A stretch of DNA of 64,000 nt from Desulfitibacter sp. BRH_c19 (GTDB lineage: Bacteria; Bacillota; DSM-16504; Desulfitibacterales; Desulfitibacteraceae). A program made the translations under genes and the position numbers. Of this stretch, positions 27,711 through 37,081 are shown one piece after another; position 1 is the first letter of the stretch; each line of letters starts with the position of its first letter. The stretch spans positions 62,001 through 126,000 of the forward strand of contig LOER01000032.1 of the NCBI GenBank assembly GCA_001515945.1, given 5' to 3'. The notes beneath the pieces were generated by a model. The model searched no databases. It had not been told where the DNA came from and saw only the letters and a list, made by a program, of their open reading frames with translations.

Positions 27711-27738
27711 ATCCTCAGTTTATTCGTAAACTGAGGAT
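27711..27738 (-). terminator. Terminator after the small zinc-ribbon gene
   Basis: Perfect 12-bp stem ATCCTCAGTTTA with a 4-base loop (TTCG on the plus strand, CGAA on the minus). It lies 31 bases after the stop of the 77-residue gene; the minus-strand tail is only moderately T-rich. Confidence 0.65.
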
Positions 27739-27769
27739 AAAAGACCTATAGAATGTTAATATAAAGGTC

Positions 27770-28003
27770 CTACCATAATAGATTTTGACTTCCACAATTA
27801 TGACAAGTATCAAAATATTTCTCAGGAGTCTGCCAGGCTTCGTTATGGGTTTCCACGGGTGCATTATTATTTTCTAAATGAACTAAACCACCCTCATCAG
27901 AGAACTGGCCAGCCATTCCATGGGGTTGATGATGCATTCTCGAAGAAACAATTTGACTGCTGACAAATCTGTTAGTATTACCACAATTTAAACATCTTGG
28001 CAT
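27770..28003 (-). CDS. Small zinc-ribbon protein
   Basis: 77 residues. Starts with PRCLNCGNTNRF and ends with DTCHNCGSQNLLW, giving two CxxC pairs about 60 residues apart that could bind one zinc ion. The centre is histidine- and glutamine-rich (SSRMHHQPHGMAGQF). ATG behind TAGGAGTG. No family or function recognised; such small zinc ribbons are common in anaerobes. Confidence 0.7.
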   Translation of the reverse strand: MPRCLNCGNTNRFVSSQIVSSRMHHQPHGMAGQFSDEGGLVHLENNNAPVETHNEAWQTPEKYFDTCHNCGSQNLLW

Positions 28004-28093
28004 TAGTAATCACTCCTAGGTAGTCTAATTGTTAGTAAATATGGGTGTTTATATACTTTTTAGTATTACCCATATACCAACAAGAAAACCCCT

Positions 28094-28807
28094 TTATACT
28101 AATGTTTTTAGTTTATTTACTTCATATGTAGTGAGATATCGATATTTTCCTGGAGCTACTCCCTTTAAAGTTAAAAATCCAAAAGATGACCGTTTTAAGC
28201 TTAAGATTGGAAAACCTATTGCATCAAACATTCTTCTCACTTGTCTATTCTTACCTTCTCGGATTGTTATTTCGGCTATGCTTTTACCATCTTTTATTTC
28301 TAAAACATTTACCTTTGCAGGTGCAGTCACCCCATCATCTAAGGTAACACCGTTTTCAAGGTTTGTAACTGCCTCAACTGTCAATTTTCCTTTGACTGAG
28401 GCGCGATATGTTTTAGAGAAACCATGCTTGGGGTGTGTCAACTTATATGTTAATTCACCATCATTTGTAAGTAGTAATAGACCAGTTGTCTGGGAATCCA
28501 ATCTACCTACTGGATATAATCTTCCAATGTTTTTTGGGATTAATTCCAAAACAGTTTTTCTCCCATGATTGTCTTTAACAGTACTAATATAACCTTTCGG
28601 CTTATTTAAAAGTATGTATATGTGTTCTTCTTTGCGCTCCAATAGCCTTCCATCTATGTGTATATTATCTGCACTAGGATTGATTTTCGTACCTAATTCT
28701 TGCATAACTCTACCGTTAACCTTAACTCTTCCCTGCAAAATAAGCTCTTCACTTTTCCTTCTTGATGCCACTCCAGCCTGAGCAAGGAATTTTTGGAGCC
28801 TTTCCAA
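28094..28807 (-). CDS. rluB: Ribosomal large-subunit pseudouridine synthase B
   Basis: 237 residues, RsuA/RluB family. An S4 RNA-binding domain (ERLQKFLAQAGVASRRKSEE) is followed by the catalytic domain with YPVGRLDSQTTGLLLLTNDG, where the aspartate attacks uridine, and a C-terminal REGKNRQVRRMF motif. It modifies 23S rRNA near position 2605 in characterised members. TTG start at 28807. It follows spmB, as rsuA-type genes often do in spore formers. Confidence 0.92.
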   Translation of the reverse strand: MERLQKFLAQAGVASRRKSEELILQGRVKVNGRVMQELGTKINPSADNIHIDGRLLERKEEHIYILLNKPKGYISTVKDNHGRKTVLELIPKNIGRLYPVGRLDSQTTGLLLLTNDGELTYKLTHPKHGFSKTYRASVKGKLTVEAVTNLENGVTLDDGVTAPAKVNVLEIKDGKSIAEITIREGKNRQVRRMFDAIGFPILSLKRSSFGFLTLKGVAPGKYRYLTTYEVNKLKTLV

Positions 28808-28897
28808 AATATAACACCGCCTCTATGAGATATGACTACCTATAATATATCTCATTCTATCATGCATTAACCATCCGTAATAGTCTATTATTGCACT

Positions 28898-29434
28898 TTA
28901 CCCAAAAACTAGATTTACTATATAGATACATGCAATCAGTCCTGCCAAATCAGCCAATAATCCAAGGGTAAGGGCATATCTGTAACGTACAATTCCAATT
29001 GACCCAAAATAAACTGTTAAAACATAAAATGTGGTATCTGTGCTTCCCTGCATCGTAGAAGAAAGCCTTCCTATGAATGAGTCAGGGCCATATGCACCTA
29101 TTAATTCAGCAGCTATGCCAAGGGCTCCGCCTCCTGACAATGGTCTCATAATTGCTAGAGGAATAATTTCTGCAGGAACCCTTAAAAGGGTTAATACAGG
29201 GTTAAGAACTGAAGCAAACATATCCATGGCACCGGAAGCCCTAAAAACTCCTAGAGCTACTAACATTCCCACTAGGAATGGAATTATTTTAACAGCAGTA
29301 GTGAAACCATCACTAGCTCCTTGAACAAATGACTCGTAAACCCTTACTCCCCTTAGATAACCTATTAGAGGTATAAAAAATAGTAAGCAAGGAATTGCCC
29401 ATTTTGAAATAATATTAATAATATCGGTGAACAT
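28898..29434 (-). CDS. spmB: Spore maturation protein B
   Basis: 178 residues, membrane protein of the nucleoside-recognition (Gate) family. RVYESFVQGASDGFTTAVKI, IIPLAIMRPLSGGGALGI and GSTDTTFYVLTVYFGSIGI are hallmark segments. SpmA and SpmB are needed for spore core dehydration in Bacillus. ATG behind GGAGGG, six bases after spmA. Confidence 0.95.
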   Translation of the reverse strand: MFTDIINIISKWAIPCLLFFIPLIGYLRGVRVYESFVQGASDGFTTAVKIIPFLVGMLVALGVFRASGAMDMFASVLNPVLTLLRVPAEIIPLAIMRPLSGGGALGIAAELIGAYGPDSFIGRLSSTMQGSTDTTFYVLTVYFGSIGIVRYRYALTLGLLADLAGLIACIYIVNLVFG

Positions 29435-29439
29435 TTTTT

Positions 29440-30033
29440 TTACCCTCCATATTTTTTCCGGTATCTACTTCTTAAGAACCTATCGGCAAAGATAGCAACT
29501 ATCATGGCACATGCTGTAGCAAAGATTGTAGTTCCAACTATTTCAGCAGGGTTATTAGAGCCTGCCACAACTCTAATACCAATGATTGTTGCAGGTATTA
29601 AAGTTATGCAACCAGTATTTAGGGCTAAAAAGGTACACATTGCTTCTGTAGCCTCTTTAGGATTTTTATTAAGCTTCTGTAACTCCTGCATGGCCTTTAA
29701 GCCAAATGGGGTAGCTGCATTTCCAAGACCCATAATATTTGCACTTAGATTCATCACGATGGCACCGATAGCAGGGTGATCCTTGGGTACTGACGGAAAC
29801 AAAAAGATTGTTAAAGGTCTAACTATTCTAGCTATGGCATTTACCAACCCAGCATCTTGGGCTATTCTTAAAATACCTAGCCAAAGAGCCATTATACCAA
29901 TTAGTTCAAGTGCAATGGAAACTGCGGTTCCTGCAGATTCTAAGGCTGCTTTTGTAACTACTTCAATATTTCCGTTAATAGCTGCTACAACAATACCTGA
30001 TAAAAGTAAAAAAAGCCAAATTACATTAACCAT
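29440..30033 (-). CDS. spmA: Spore maturation protein A
   Basis: 197 residues, membrane Gate-domain protein. The NLSANIMGLGNAATPFGLKAM segment, split here as NLSANIMGLGNAATP and FGLKAM, and the FLALNTGCITLIPATII segment are typical. It acts with SpmB, whose gene follows at once. ATG behind AAGGGGTG. A terminator separates it from ytfJ upstream, so spmA-spmB form their own unit. Confidence 0.95.
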   Translation of the reverse strand: MVNVIWLFLLLSGIVVAAINGNIEVVTKAALESAGTAVSIALELIGIMALWLGILRIAQDAGLVNAIARIVRPLTIFLFPSVPKDHPAIGAIVMNLSANIMGLGNAATPFGLKAMQELQKLNKNPKEATEAMCTFLALNTGCITLIPATIIGIRVVAGSNNPAEIVGTTIFATACAMIVAIFADRFLRSRYRKKYGG

Positions 30034-30139
30034 TTGCTCACACCCCTTGGACAGCTCTTTAAAATAAATCTATGAGACTATGTCCAAAAATAGAACTTTG
30101 AGCAAATGAATGTAAATGGCCTTAATAAAGAAAAAATAA

Positions 30140-30171
30140 CATAAAAGGAAGGGTTTATTATACCCCTCCTT
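30140..30171 (-). terminator. Terminator of ytfJ
   Basis: Minus strand AAGGAGGGGT, 7-base loop, ACCCTTCCTT, then TTATGTTATTTTTT. The 5' arm includes the last codons of ytfJ. Confidence 0.8.
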
Positions 30172-30586
30172 GGTAAAGAGTTTCTTCTTCATTATCGTCT
30201 GTAGTTGATTTATTGAAAAGAGATTGTAACTGACTTGCTAATTGAGGTGCCATATCGATTATCCGATCTATAACAGCCTTATTACCATCTACTGGTAGAA
30301 GTCTTACATGTCCTCCTCCAACTACCAAGAAACCCATTGGTTGAACGGAAATTCCCCCTCCACTTCCACCGCCAAAAGGTACATTTTCGCCAGACTTTTC
30401 ATCCTCACCACTACTAGTATATTCTCCACCACCAGCAGCGAAACCGCATGTTAATCTCGAAATAGGTATAATTATGGTCCCATCAGGAGTTTCGACCGGG
30501 TCCCCTACTACTGTATTAACATCCACCATTTCCTTTATACTTTCCATTGCTGTTTTCATCAATGCTTCAATAGGATGTTCTGACAA
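30158..30586 (-). CDS. ytfJ: Sporulation protein YtfJ (GerW)
   Basis: 142 residues. The family pattern is clear: HPIEALMKTAMESIKEMVD, VVGDPVETPDGTIIIPISR, a glycine-rich middle (GFAAGGGEYTSS and GGGSGGGI) and VGGGHVRLLPV. GerW is a forespore protein needed for germination with certain nutrients in Bacillus. TTG start behind GGGGGT, five bases after the DUF2953 gene. Confidence 0.94.
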   Translation of the reverse strand: MSEHPIEALMKTAMESIKEMVDVNTVVGDPVETPDGTIIIPISRLTCGFAAGGGEYTSSGEDEKSGENVPFGGGSGGGISVQPMGFLVVGGGHVRLLPVDGNKAVIDRIIDMAPQLASQLQSLFNKSTTDDNEEETLYQGGV

Positions 30587-30591
30587 GTGAT

Positions 30592-31275
30592 TTACCCCCT
30601 TTGGGCTAATAATGATTTAATGGATACAATTAATATTTTTAATCCTGCTGTAATAATATGGCCAAATCTAAAGGTAAATATGCAATCAAAAACAACATGG
30701 AATTCCTTTCTAGTAAAGCTAGGATAAACCTCATAAATAGGTTTAGGAAAATTCACCTGGACATTCTTTTTCAAATTTAGATATAATAAGCTTTTGGTTG
30801 CCCATATGCTGCCTGTAGATAAGGCAGTTAAGGCAGGATCTCCTAAACCAAGGGTAGTCTTCCATACCAGCCTCTGACAAACTATTTGTTTAAAAAAGGC
30901 ATCATTTATAAGAAGTATTCGTCTTACAAATGTTAACAGTATTTTTGCTCTATAAAAGGGCGATATTTCTACTAGTTTTTTTAAATAAATCCAAGGCTTA
31001 TCTATGTATATTTTTTCTTTATGAATGGGTTGACCGCTTGTCCCTTCAGTTTCAGTATTTAGCAGGATATAGGGTAGAAATTCCTTAAGATGAATCTTAA
31101 ACAATGTCATTTCTAATTGAAGACTAAATATGGCAGGAATGATACAAGCCTTAACATAAAAATCTTCATCTTTCCCATCTTTATTTAGCTTTACCGCAAG
31201 TTTTATAGGTAAAATAAAAATAATGGTGAGGAAAATGATTAATAATAGTATTATTTCTATCATTATTAAAGTCAT
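30592..31275 (-). CDS. DUF2953 membrane protein
   Basis: 227 residues: one N-terminal membrane helix (ILLLIIFLTIIFILPI), a soluble domain, and a VYPSFTRKEFHVVFDCIFTFRFGHII end typical of DUF2953. These proteins lie next to ytfJ in spore formers; their role is unknown. Start ATG with GAGGTGG upstream. Confidence 0.8.
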   Translation of the reverse strand: MTLIMIEIILLLIIFLTIIFILPIKLAVKLNKDGKDEDFYVKACIIPAIFSLQLEMTLFKIHLKEFLPYILLNTETEGTSGQPIHKEKIYIDKPWIYLKKLVEISPFYRAKILLTFVRRILLINDAFFKQIVCQRLVWKTTLGLGDPALTALSTGSIWATKSLLYLNLKKNVQVNFPKPIYEVYPSFTRKEFHVVFDCIFTFRFGHIITAGLKILIVSIKSLLAQRG

Positions 31276-31371
31276 GAAATACCACCTCGCAAGGTTGCAT
31301 TTCTACTTTATCCCACCACCTGCAATTATATTCATTCAAGTTTTTTAACTCACCATACAGGGTTCTTGTCC

Positions 31372-31905
31372 TTAGGAGACAAGAGGAGGCAAACCATCTA
31401 TCTGAGGTAACTGATCTAAATCATTAAGGCCTAGATATTCTAGAAATTTATTGGTTACCCCATATAAAATAGGTCTCCCAGGTGTATCTTTCCTTCCCAC
31501 CTCTTCAACTAAGCCTCTCTCAAGCAATGTTCCAACAACACTATCTGCCTTAACTCCCCTAATACTTTCAATTTCAGCTTTTGTTACGGGATGCTTATAT
31601 GCAATAATAGCTAGAGTTTCCAGAGCTGCTTGTGACAAGGGGTTTACCTGTGGTTTATATAGTTTTTCAATATATGGCAAGTATTCAGGTCTTGTTACAA
31701 TTCTATAGCCACCTGCCACCTGCTCAATCATTAAACCTTTATGTGGTTCTGTATACTCATCCTGAATTTCCTTGATAAGTTCTGATACAGTTTGTTCTTC
31801 TATTTCAGTTATTTGAGACATACGACTTACAGTAAGAGGTTCTGTAGCAACGAATAATAGAGATTCCAAAATCCCCTTATTTTCATTTTTAAAGAAAAGG
31901 ACCAT
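31372..31905 (-). CDS. scpB: Segregation and condensation protein B
   Basis: 177 residues, winged-helix kite subunit of the SMC-ScpAB condensin. ESLLFVATEPLTVSRM near the start, MIEQVAGGYRIVTRPEY, AALETLAIIAYKHPVTKAEIE and RGVKADSVVGTLLERGLVEE are family segments. ATG at 31905 with AAAGGATGG upstream. It is 19 bases after scpA, the usual pair. Confidence 0.95.
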   Translation of the reverse strand: MVLFFKNENKGILESLLFVATEPLTVSRMSQITEIEEQTVSELIKEIQDEYTEPHKGLMIEQVAGGYRIVTRPEYLPYIEKLYKPQVNPLSQAALETLAIIAYKHPVTKAEIESIRGVKADSVVGTLLERGLVEEVGRKDTPGRPILYGVTNKFLEYLGLNDLDQLPQIDGLPPLVS

Positions 31906-31926
31906 CAAAATACCATCCTTTGTTTT

Positions 31927-32652
31927 CTAATTTTTCAGGATCGTGATTTGTCCAAAGACATCTTCCTGTATAACCTTGACCTTTTGGAGCTTTGATAGCT
32001 CTAGTAATGCTAAAAAAGTAACAATTATTTCTGCAATACTTGGTCGCGATGCAAATAATTCCTGAAAAAGAAGCCGTTGGCGTTTTTTAATGTTTGTTAA
32101 GATCACAGCCATCTGATTCTTTATGAAATATTGTTTATGAATGATATGAGCTTTTTCAGGTTCAGTTTCCTTAAGAAGTTTTTCTAGCGCTTTTAAGAGT
32201 TCATCTACACCAAGGCCGGTGACGGGAAACTCAGGGAAAAGTATACTAATAAGATGTTCCCTATCTATTGGCCTTGATACTTTTAATCTCTGCTGTTTTT
32301 CGATGCCTTTTAATATTTGAGCAGCTTCTTTAATCTTCTTATATGACAGTAAGTGCTGTACCAGGGCATGTCTAGGATCATCATCTTCCATTTCTTCATG
32401 TATGATTTCCTTTTTAGGCTTTGGCAAAAGCATTTTTGCCTTAATTGATAATAAAGTAGCTGCCATAACTAAAAAATCACAAGCAAAATCAAGATCAAGC
32501 TCATCTAAGTTTTGTATATAAGCTAGATACTGTTCAGTAATAACAGCAATTGGAATGTCATAAATGTTTAATTCTTGTTTTTCTATAAGATGCAGAAGAA
32601 GATCTAAAGGCCCCTGAAATAATTCTAGATCTACCTTATAAGTGCATTGCAT
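31927..32652 (-). CDS. scpA: Segregation and condensation protein A
   Basis: 241 residues, the kleisin subunit that links SMC heads. The N-terminus YKVDLELFQGPLDLLLHLIEKQELNIYDIPI is split as FQGPLDLLLHLIEK and LNIYDIPIAVITEQYL; a FLVMAATLLSIKAKMLLP segment follows, and the C-terminal winged helix ends the protein. ATG overlaps the end of trpS by 17 bases. Confidence 0.96.
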   Translation of the reverse strand: MQCTYKVDLELFQGPLDLLLHLIEKQELNIYDIPIAVITEQYLAYIQNLDELDLDFACDFLVMAATLLSIKAKMLLPKPKKEIIHEEMEDDDPRHALVQHLLSYKKIKEAAQILKGIEKQQRLKVSRPIDREHLISILFPEFPVTGLGVDELLKALEKLLKETEPEKAHIIHKQYFIKNQMAVILTNIKKRQRLLFQELFASRPSIAEIIVTFLALLELSKLQKVKVIQEDVFGQITILKN

Positions 32653-33628
32653 TTCTTACCTCTTGTAATGTAGCTTCGGCCCTAGCTCCAGCTTTTTCTT
32701 TGCCATTTTGCAGGATTTCCTTAACTAACTCAGGTCTTTCTGAATAGTAATTCCTATTTTCTCTATAGGGAGCTAAAGAAACTTCCATCTGCTGTGCTAG
32801 TTTCTTCTTACAAGAGACACAACCTATAGTACCTTTTTTACAGCTATGTTCTATTTCTGAAACCTCATCAGAAGTATAAAGTCCATGGTAAGTATAGACC
32901 ACACAGACATCTGGGTTGCCAGGGTCTGTTTTGTGTATTCTATTAGGATCTGTTACCATCTGTCTAACTTTTTCCTGAAGTAGATCTTGAGCTTCATTAA
33001 TAGCAATGTAATTGTTATAACTTTTACTCATTTTACGTTTGTCCAATCCAGGCAAAAGCGAAACCTTTGCAAGTGCAGCTTTAGGTTCTGGGAAAATATT
33101 GGTATTGTATAAATAATTAAAGCGCCTCGCAATTTCCCGACTGAATTCTAAATGGGGAAGCTGGTCCACTCCAACTGGAACAGTATCTGCCTTATAAACA
33201 AGAATATCTGCTGCCTGTAATAAAGGATAACCCAAAAAACCATAAGTAGATATATCTTTACCTTCCTTACTTAACTGCTGTACCTGATCCTTATAAGTAG
33301 GGCATCTTTCTAACCAGGAAAGTGGAGTTATCATAGAAAGCAGCAGATGTAATTCAGCATGTTGCTTTACCTGACTTTGAACAAAAACACAACTTTTTTC
33401 AGGGTCAATCCCAACACTTAGCCAATCAAGAGCCATTTCATGGATATTTTCTGGAATACTCTCTGTTTCATCAAAGCTTGTAGTCAAAGCATGCCAATCA
33501 ACTATCGTAAAAAAGCACTCATACTCATTCTGAAGCTTTACCCAGTTTTCTAATACACTCAAATGACCTATATGAAGGCTGCCAGTAGGTCTCATTCCAC
33601 TTAAAATTCTTCCTTTAACCATATCCAT
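32636..33628 (-). CDS. trpS: Tryptophanyl-tRNA synthetase
   Basis: 330 residues, class I synthetase. The HIGH signature is in GMRPTGSLHIGHL and the KMSKS signature in KRKMSKSYNN. An insert with IEHSCKKGTIGCVSCKKKLAQ near residue 270 carries three cysteines. I saw no T-box leader in the short gap before it. Two ATGs two codons apart follow AAAGGAG. Confidence 0.96.
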   Translation of the reverse strand: MDMVKGRILSGMRPTGSLHIGHLSVLENWVKLQNEYECFFTIVDWHALTTSFDETESIPENIHEMALDWLSVGIDPEKSCVFVQSQVKQHAELHLLLSMITPLSWLERCPTYKDQVQQLSKEGKDISTYGFLGYPLLQAADILVYKADTVPVGVDQLPHLEFSREIARRFNYLYNTNIFPEPKAALAKVSLLPGLDKRKMSKSYNNYIAINEAQDLLQEKVRQMVTDPNRIHKTDPGNPDVCVVYTYHGLYTSDEVSEIEHSCKKGTIGCVSCKKKLAQQMEVSLAPYRENRNYYSERPELVKEILQNGKEKAGARAEATLQEVRNAMHL

Positions 33629-33654
33629 CTTCTCCTTTATCTACATTAATTGAA

Positions 33655-34290
33655 TTAAAACATTCCAAAGGAAGTTAATCTTACAATGAAATCAATTACT
33701 AAAAATATTATAGGCCTAATAATAGAACCAATAAAACCAAATAGCAAGAGAACAAGTAAGATAATTGGACCATATGCCTCTAGAGTATGGAATAACTTAA
33801 AATTACCTTTCGGTATCAGACCCCGAAGTACCTTGGAGCCATCTAAAGGAGGCAACGGTATCATATTAAAAATTGCAAGCATTACATTAAACCATATTAA
33901 ATAATTAAAAAACAATCCGAAAGTAAGGGTAGTTCCAGGGATTCCCACAAACCCAAAGAAGTTGTAACCTATACCTGCTAAAAGTGCAATTAGTATATTC
34001 ATTGCTGGACCTGCCAACCCTACAATCATCATTCCCTTGTCTCTATCAATTCGAAAATGAAAGGGATTCACCTGGACAGGTTTTGCCCAGCCAAAACCAA
34101 TCAAAACTAACATTAATGAACCCATAACATCTAAATGCTTTACAGGATTTAATGTTAATCTTCCCTGCGAAGCTGGTGTAGGATCTCCTAAAATAGAAGC
34201 CACTCTTCCATGGGCGTATTCATGTAAGGTAATTGCTATTAAAATTGCTGGAATACCAAGCAATAGAGCTTCAAGTGAACCAAAAAACAT
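33655..34290 (-). CDS. Site-2 protease family intramembrane metalloprotease
   Basis: 211 residues, M50 family. The zinc motif is in ALTLHEYAHG-like ITLHEYAHGRVAS near residue 22; the second metal ligand is in NMIPLPPLDGSKVLRG near residue 145, the NPDG-like motif of the short S2P class. About five membrane helices. This soluble-domain-free type is widespread beside scpA/trpS in Firmicutes; its substrate is unknown. ATG behind GGGGGTG. Confidence 0.9.
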   Translation of the reverse strand: MFFGSLEALLLGIPAILIAITLHEYAHGRVASILGDPTPASQGRLTLNPVKHLDVMGSLMLVLIGFGWAKPVQVNPFHFRIDRDKGMMIVGLAGPAMNILIALLAGIGYNFFGFVGIPGTTLTFGLFFNYLIWFNVMLAIFNMIPLPPLDGSKVLRGLIPKGNFKLFHTLEAYGPIILLVLLLFGFIGSIIRPIIFLVIDFIVRLTSFGMF

Positions 34291-34292
34291 TC

Positions 34293-36896
34293 TTAATCAC
34301 CCCCATTTGTCTTTGATGACAGGTAGTCTAATACCCATCTTTTTGCTCCATCTTTATCATGAAATTCTCTATCTAAATATGCCTCTTCAAGTTTTGCAAG
34401 AATTGTTTTATATATAGGGCCTGGTTTAACATTTAAATCTTTTAAATCAGCACCCTGTAAAGGAATTGATAGCCTTGATCGCTCAATTAGATAATTAATT
34501 ATCAATTTATTATAACAGGTCGGTTCCATGGTAGCCATAAAAAGAATAGCATCAAAGGATATCTTTTTAAAAATTCTATGTACGAATCCAGGTGTAATAT
34601 TATCATGACTCTTAAATATTTCATCCCAGTTTTCCTTACAGTATTTTATATCTCGGATAACCTTTCTATCAAAATTATTTAAGGTATATTTATCTAACTT
34701 ATCTACCCATTCTTCAGTATTATACAAAACAATTGCCAAATAACAAATCCAAGAAATATTTTTATCAGTACTCTTTAGCAACTTTTTTAAAGAATTATTT
34801 AGATTTGCTACTTGAGTTAATTTGCTTTGATTAACGTCAAAGCCAAGAAGATGATACCATACCCTTAGGTAGTTTAATCTTCTTATAGAGTTAATTACAT
34901 TAGTTTCCTTGAAGAGAATTTTTAATTCATGTGCTATTCTAGGATTTGATACAGATTCAATTAATTCAACAGAATTCTGAGCAAGTTCAAGGGTTTGGGA
35001 GTCCATTGCAAATCCAAATCTTTGTTCAAAACGTACAGCTCGCAGAATCCGGGTGGGATCTTCAACAAAGCTTAAATTATAAAGTATCCGAATCTTTCCC
35101 TGCTGTAAGTCTTTGTAGCCATGAAAATGATCTATTAAAACTCCATATTTTAGGTTATTAAGCTTTATTGCCATGGCATTGATAGTAAAGTCTCTTCTAT
35201 ATAAATCTTCTTTTAAACTTGATCTTTCCACAATTGGCAATGCCGCTGGATAATCATAATATTCCCTTCTAGCAGTAACTAGATCTATTTTTACTCCATT
35301 GATTAATTTCCACTTTGCAGTTCCGAATTTTTTATGACTTGTAACCTTTCCTCCCCAATCACTTGCTAATGCTTCTGCAAACTCAATTGCATCACCATCT
35401 ACAACTATGTCTATATCCTCACTAGGATAACCCAATAGAAGATCCCTTACTATCCCACCTACCATATACACTTTATAATCAAACTCTTCAGTCTTATTTA
35501 CAATATATTTTAAAATCTGTAAAAGGTTATCAGGAATATTCTCTTCTAATAAATCCTGAACATTCTTTTCAATAGGTACAGGAAGCACAGTACTATAGTG
35601 GTCTCCCTTAATATTTTCACCATGTAAATAGTTTAAAACATCAGTTCTAGAGACAATACCAATTAATTTGCCATCTTCTAAGACTGGAAGTCTTCCAACA
35701 TCTTCATCAATCATAGTATTTTGAATCTCTTCTAAGGAGGTATCCATGGAAGTTGTAAAGACATTTTTACTCATAAAACCCTTAACAGGGGCATGTCCTA
35801 AGCCATGGTGAGCTGCTTTATCCACATCTCTTCTGGAAATAATCCCTATCACTTCTACATCCTTTACCACAGGTAGACCTGTGTGACCATACCTAAGCAT
35901 AATTTTAGCAGCTTCCTCGATTTTTGTTTCAGGGGAAACTGTTTTTACAGGACTGCTCATAATATCCTTAGCTGATATGGAGGGCTTTAATGTTTTAGTT
36001 ATTAAACTCTTGATTGTATCTAGGATTTCAATATAATTTCCATCTTTAATAGATGCTGATGCTGCCCTAGAATGTCCTCCCCCACCAAGCTGGGAAATAA
36101 TTATATAGATATCAAGCATATCAGTATTTGATCTACCAACCACAAATACCTTGTTAGTCATTTCAACAACTAAAAAGAGCGCATGTACACCAGTGACTTC
36201 TAGAATTTTACTAGCTAGCAGAGATAATCCACCCTGGTAAGTCTTCTGTCTATTCCAGGCTATGAATATATCAATTCCCTTTATATTATACTCTATACTG
36301 TTGACCATCAAAGAATTAAAAAGGCTTTGCTGTTGTCCTAATAGGGGTCTTTCAGAGAATCTAGACACAATTCCAAGGTTAGCTCCCTTTTCCAATAAAT
36401 AAGCCGCAGCGTGTAAATCTCTTGAAGTAGTATTGGCATAAGAAAAGGAGCCTGTATCTGTATATAAACCAAGAGCCATGATTGTGGCCTCAAATGATGA
36501 TAAAGGTAGATTGTTTTTACGCATTTCTTCTATTAGTAAGGTAACAGTAGCTCCCACTTCCTCTACTCTTTTAAAAATAACTTTGTTTATTACCACTCCA
36601 GAAGGCTGATGATGATCATAGATTATAAGACTAGCTTGCTGTATATACTCTTTGAAATATCCTACCCTGTCTAAATTAGGTGTATCAACTATGATAACCT
36701 CTTCAACTCTATGCCAATCTACTTGTCGAGGTGAAAAAAATTGAACACTATCCTTATAAAGAGCTAGAAAATGTTGTACCGAAATACTTAATCTTTCAGG
36801 CAACACCCTCTTTGCTTTAGGATATAATTTCCCTGCAGCCACCATGGAAGCAAGACCATCAAAGTCGAGATTTAAATGAGATAAGATAACTTGCAC
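34293..36896 (-). CDS. DHH phosphoesterase - CBS - tRNA nucleotidyltransferase fusion
   Basis: About 867 residues. An N-terminal DHH/DHHA1 module (LDFDGLASM, VDTPNLDRVG, YDHHQPSG, GGGGHSRAAS) occupies roughly residues 1-310, two CBS repeats 315-435, and a class II CCA-adding nucleotidyltransferase the rest, with VYMVGGIVRDLLLG and EDIDIVVDGDA as the catalytic part and RRDFTINAMA after it. The class is known from Aquifex, Thermotoga and Clostridia; some members add only A or only CC. GTG at 36896 has AGGAGG at a good distance, so I reject the earlier in-frame ATG. It lies three bases from the S2P gene. Confidence 0.9.
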   Translation of the reverse strand: MQVILSHLNLDFDGLASMVAAGKLYPKAKRVLPERLSISVQHFLALYKDSVQFFSPRQVDWHRVEEVIIVDTPNLDRVGYFKEYIQQASLIIYDHHQPSGVVINKVIFKRVEEVGATVTLLIEEMRKNNLPLSSFEATIMALGLYTDTGSFSYANTTSRDLHAAAYLLEKGANLGIVSRFSERPLLGQQQSLFNSLMVNSIEYNIKGIDIFIAWNRQKTYQGGLSLLASKILEVTGVHALFLVVEMTNKVFVVGRSNTDMLDIYIIISQLGGGGHSRAASASIKDGNYIEILDTIKSLITKTLKPSISAKDIMSSPVKTVSPETKIEEAAKIMLRYGHTGLPVVKDVEVIGIISRRDVDKAAHHGLGHAPVKGFMSKNVFTTSMDTSLEEIQNTMIDEDVGRLPVLEDGKLIGIVSRTDVLNYLHGENIKGDHYSTVLPVPIEKNVQDLLEENIPDNLLQILKYIVNKTEEFDYKVYMVGGIVRDLLLGYPSEDIDIVVDGDAIEFAEALASDWGGKVTSHKKFGTAKWKLINGVKIDLVTARREYYDYPAALPIVERSSLKEDLYRRDFTINAMAIKLNNLKYGVLIDHFHGYKDLQQGKIRILYNLSFVEDPTRILRAVRFEQRFGFAMDSQTLELAQNSVELIESVSNPRIAHELKILFKETNVINSIRRLNYLRVWYHLLGFDVNQSKLTQVANLNNSLKKLLKSTDKNISWICYLAIVLYNTEEWVDKLDKYTLNNFDRKVIRDIKYCKENWDEIFKSHDNITPGFVHRIFKKISFDAILFMATMEPTCYNKLIINYLIERSRLSIPLQGADLKDLNVKPGPIYKTILAKLEEAYLDREFHDKDGAKRWVLDYLSSKTNGGD

Positions 36897-37023
36897 ATTA
36901 AATCCTCCTGAGTAGATAAGAGTTTTTTCGGACATATAATACTGCATATATAATAGTATACATAAATTTACCAGCAATAACTATGTGATTCCTAAAGATC
37001 TTTTCTGAAATATGTATAGAAAA

Positions 37024-37050
37024 ATAAGGAGTACATATAGTACTCCTTAT
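37024..37050 (-). terminator. Terminator downstream of lysA
   Basis: Perfect 11-bp stem ATAAGGAGTAC with 5-base loop, followed on the minus strand by TTTTTC. It lies about 170 bases after the lysA stop, beyond the structured region. Confidence 0.75.
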
Positions 37051-37081
37051 ATAGTATATACGTTTGTCCAAATTATTCTAT

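Noticed and set aside
28036-28078. Long hairpin after rluB (ATATGGGT...ACCCATAT)
   Set aside because: No T-run and an A-rich loop; could be a weak terminator but I cannot support it.
28029-28568. Long plus-strand reading frame across rluB
   Set aside because: It is the complement of rluB, has no ribosome site and the translation has no family pattern; the minus-strand gene is unmistakable.
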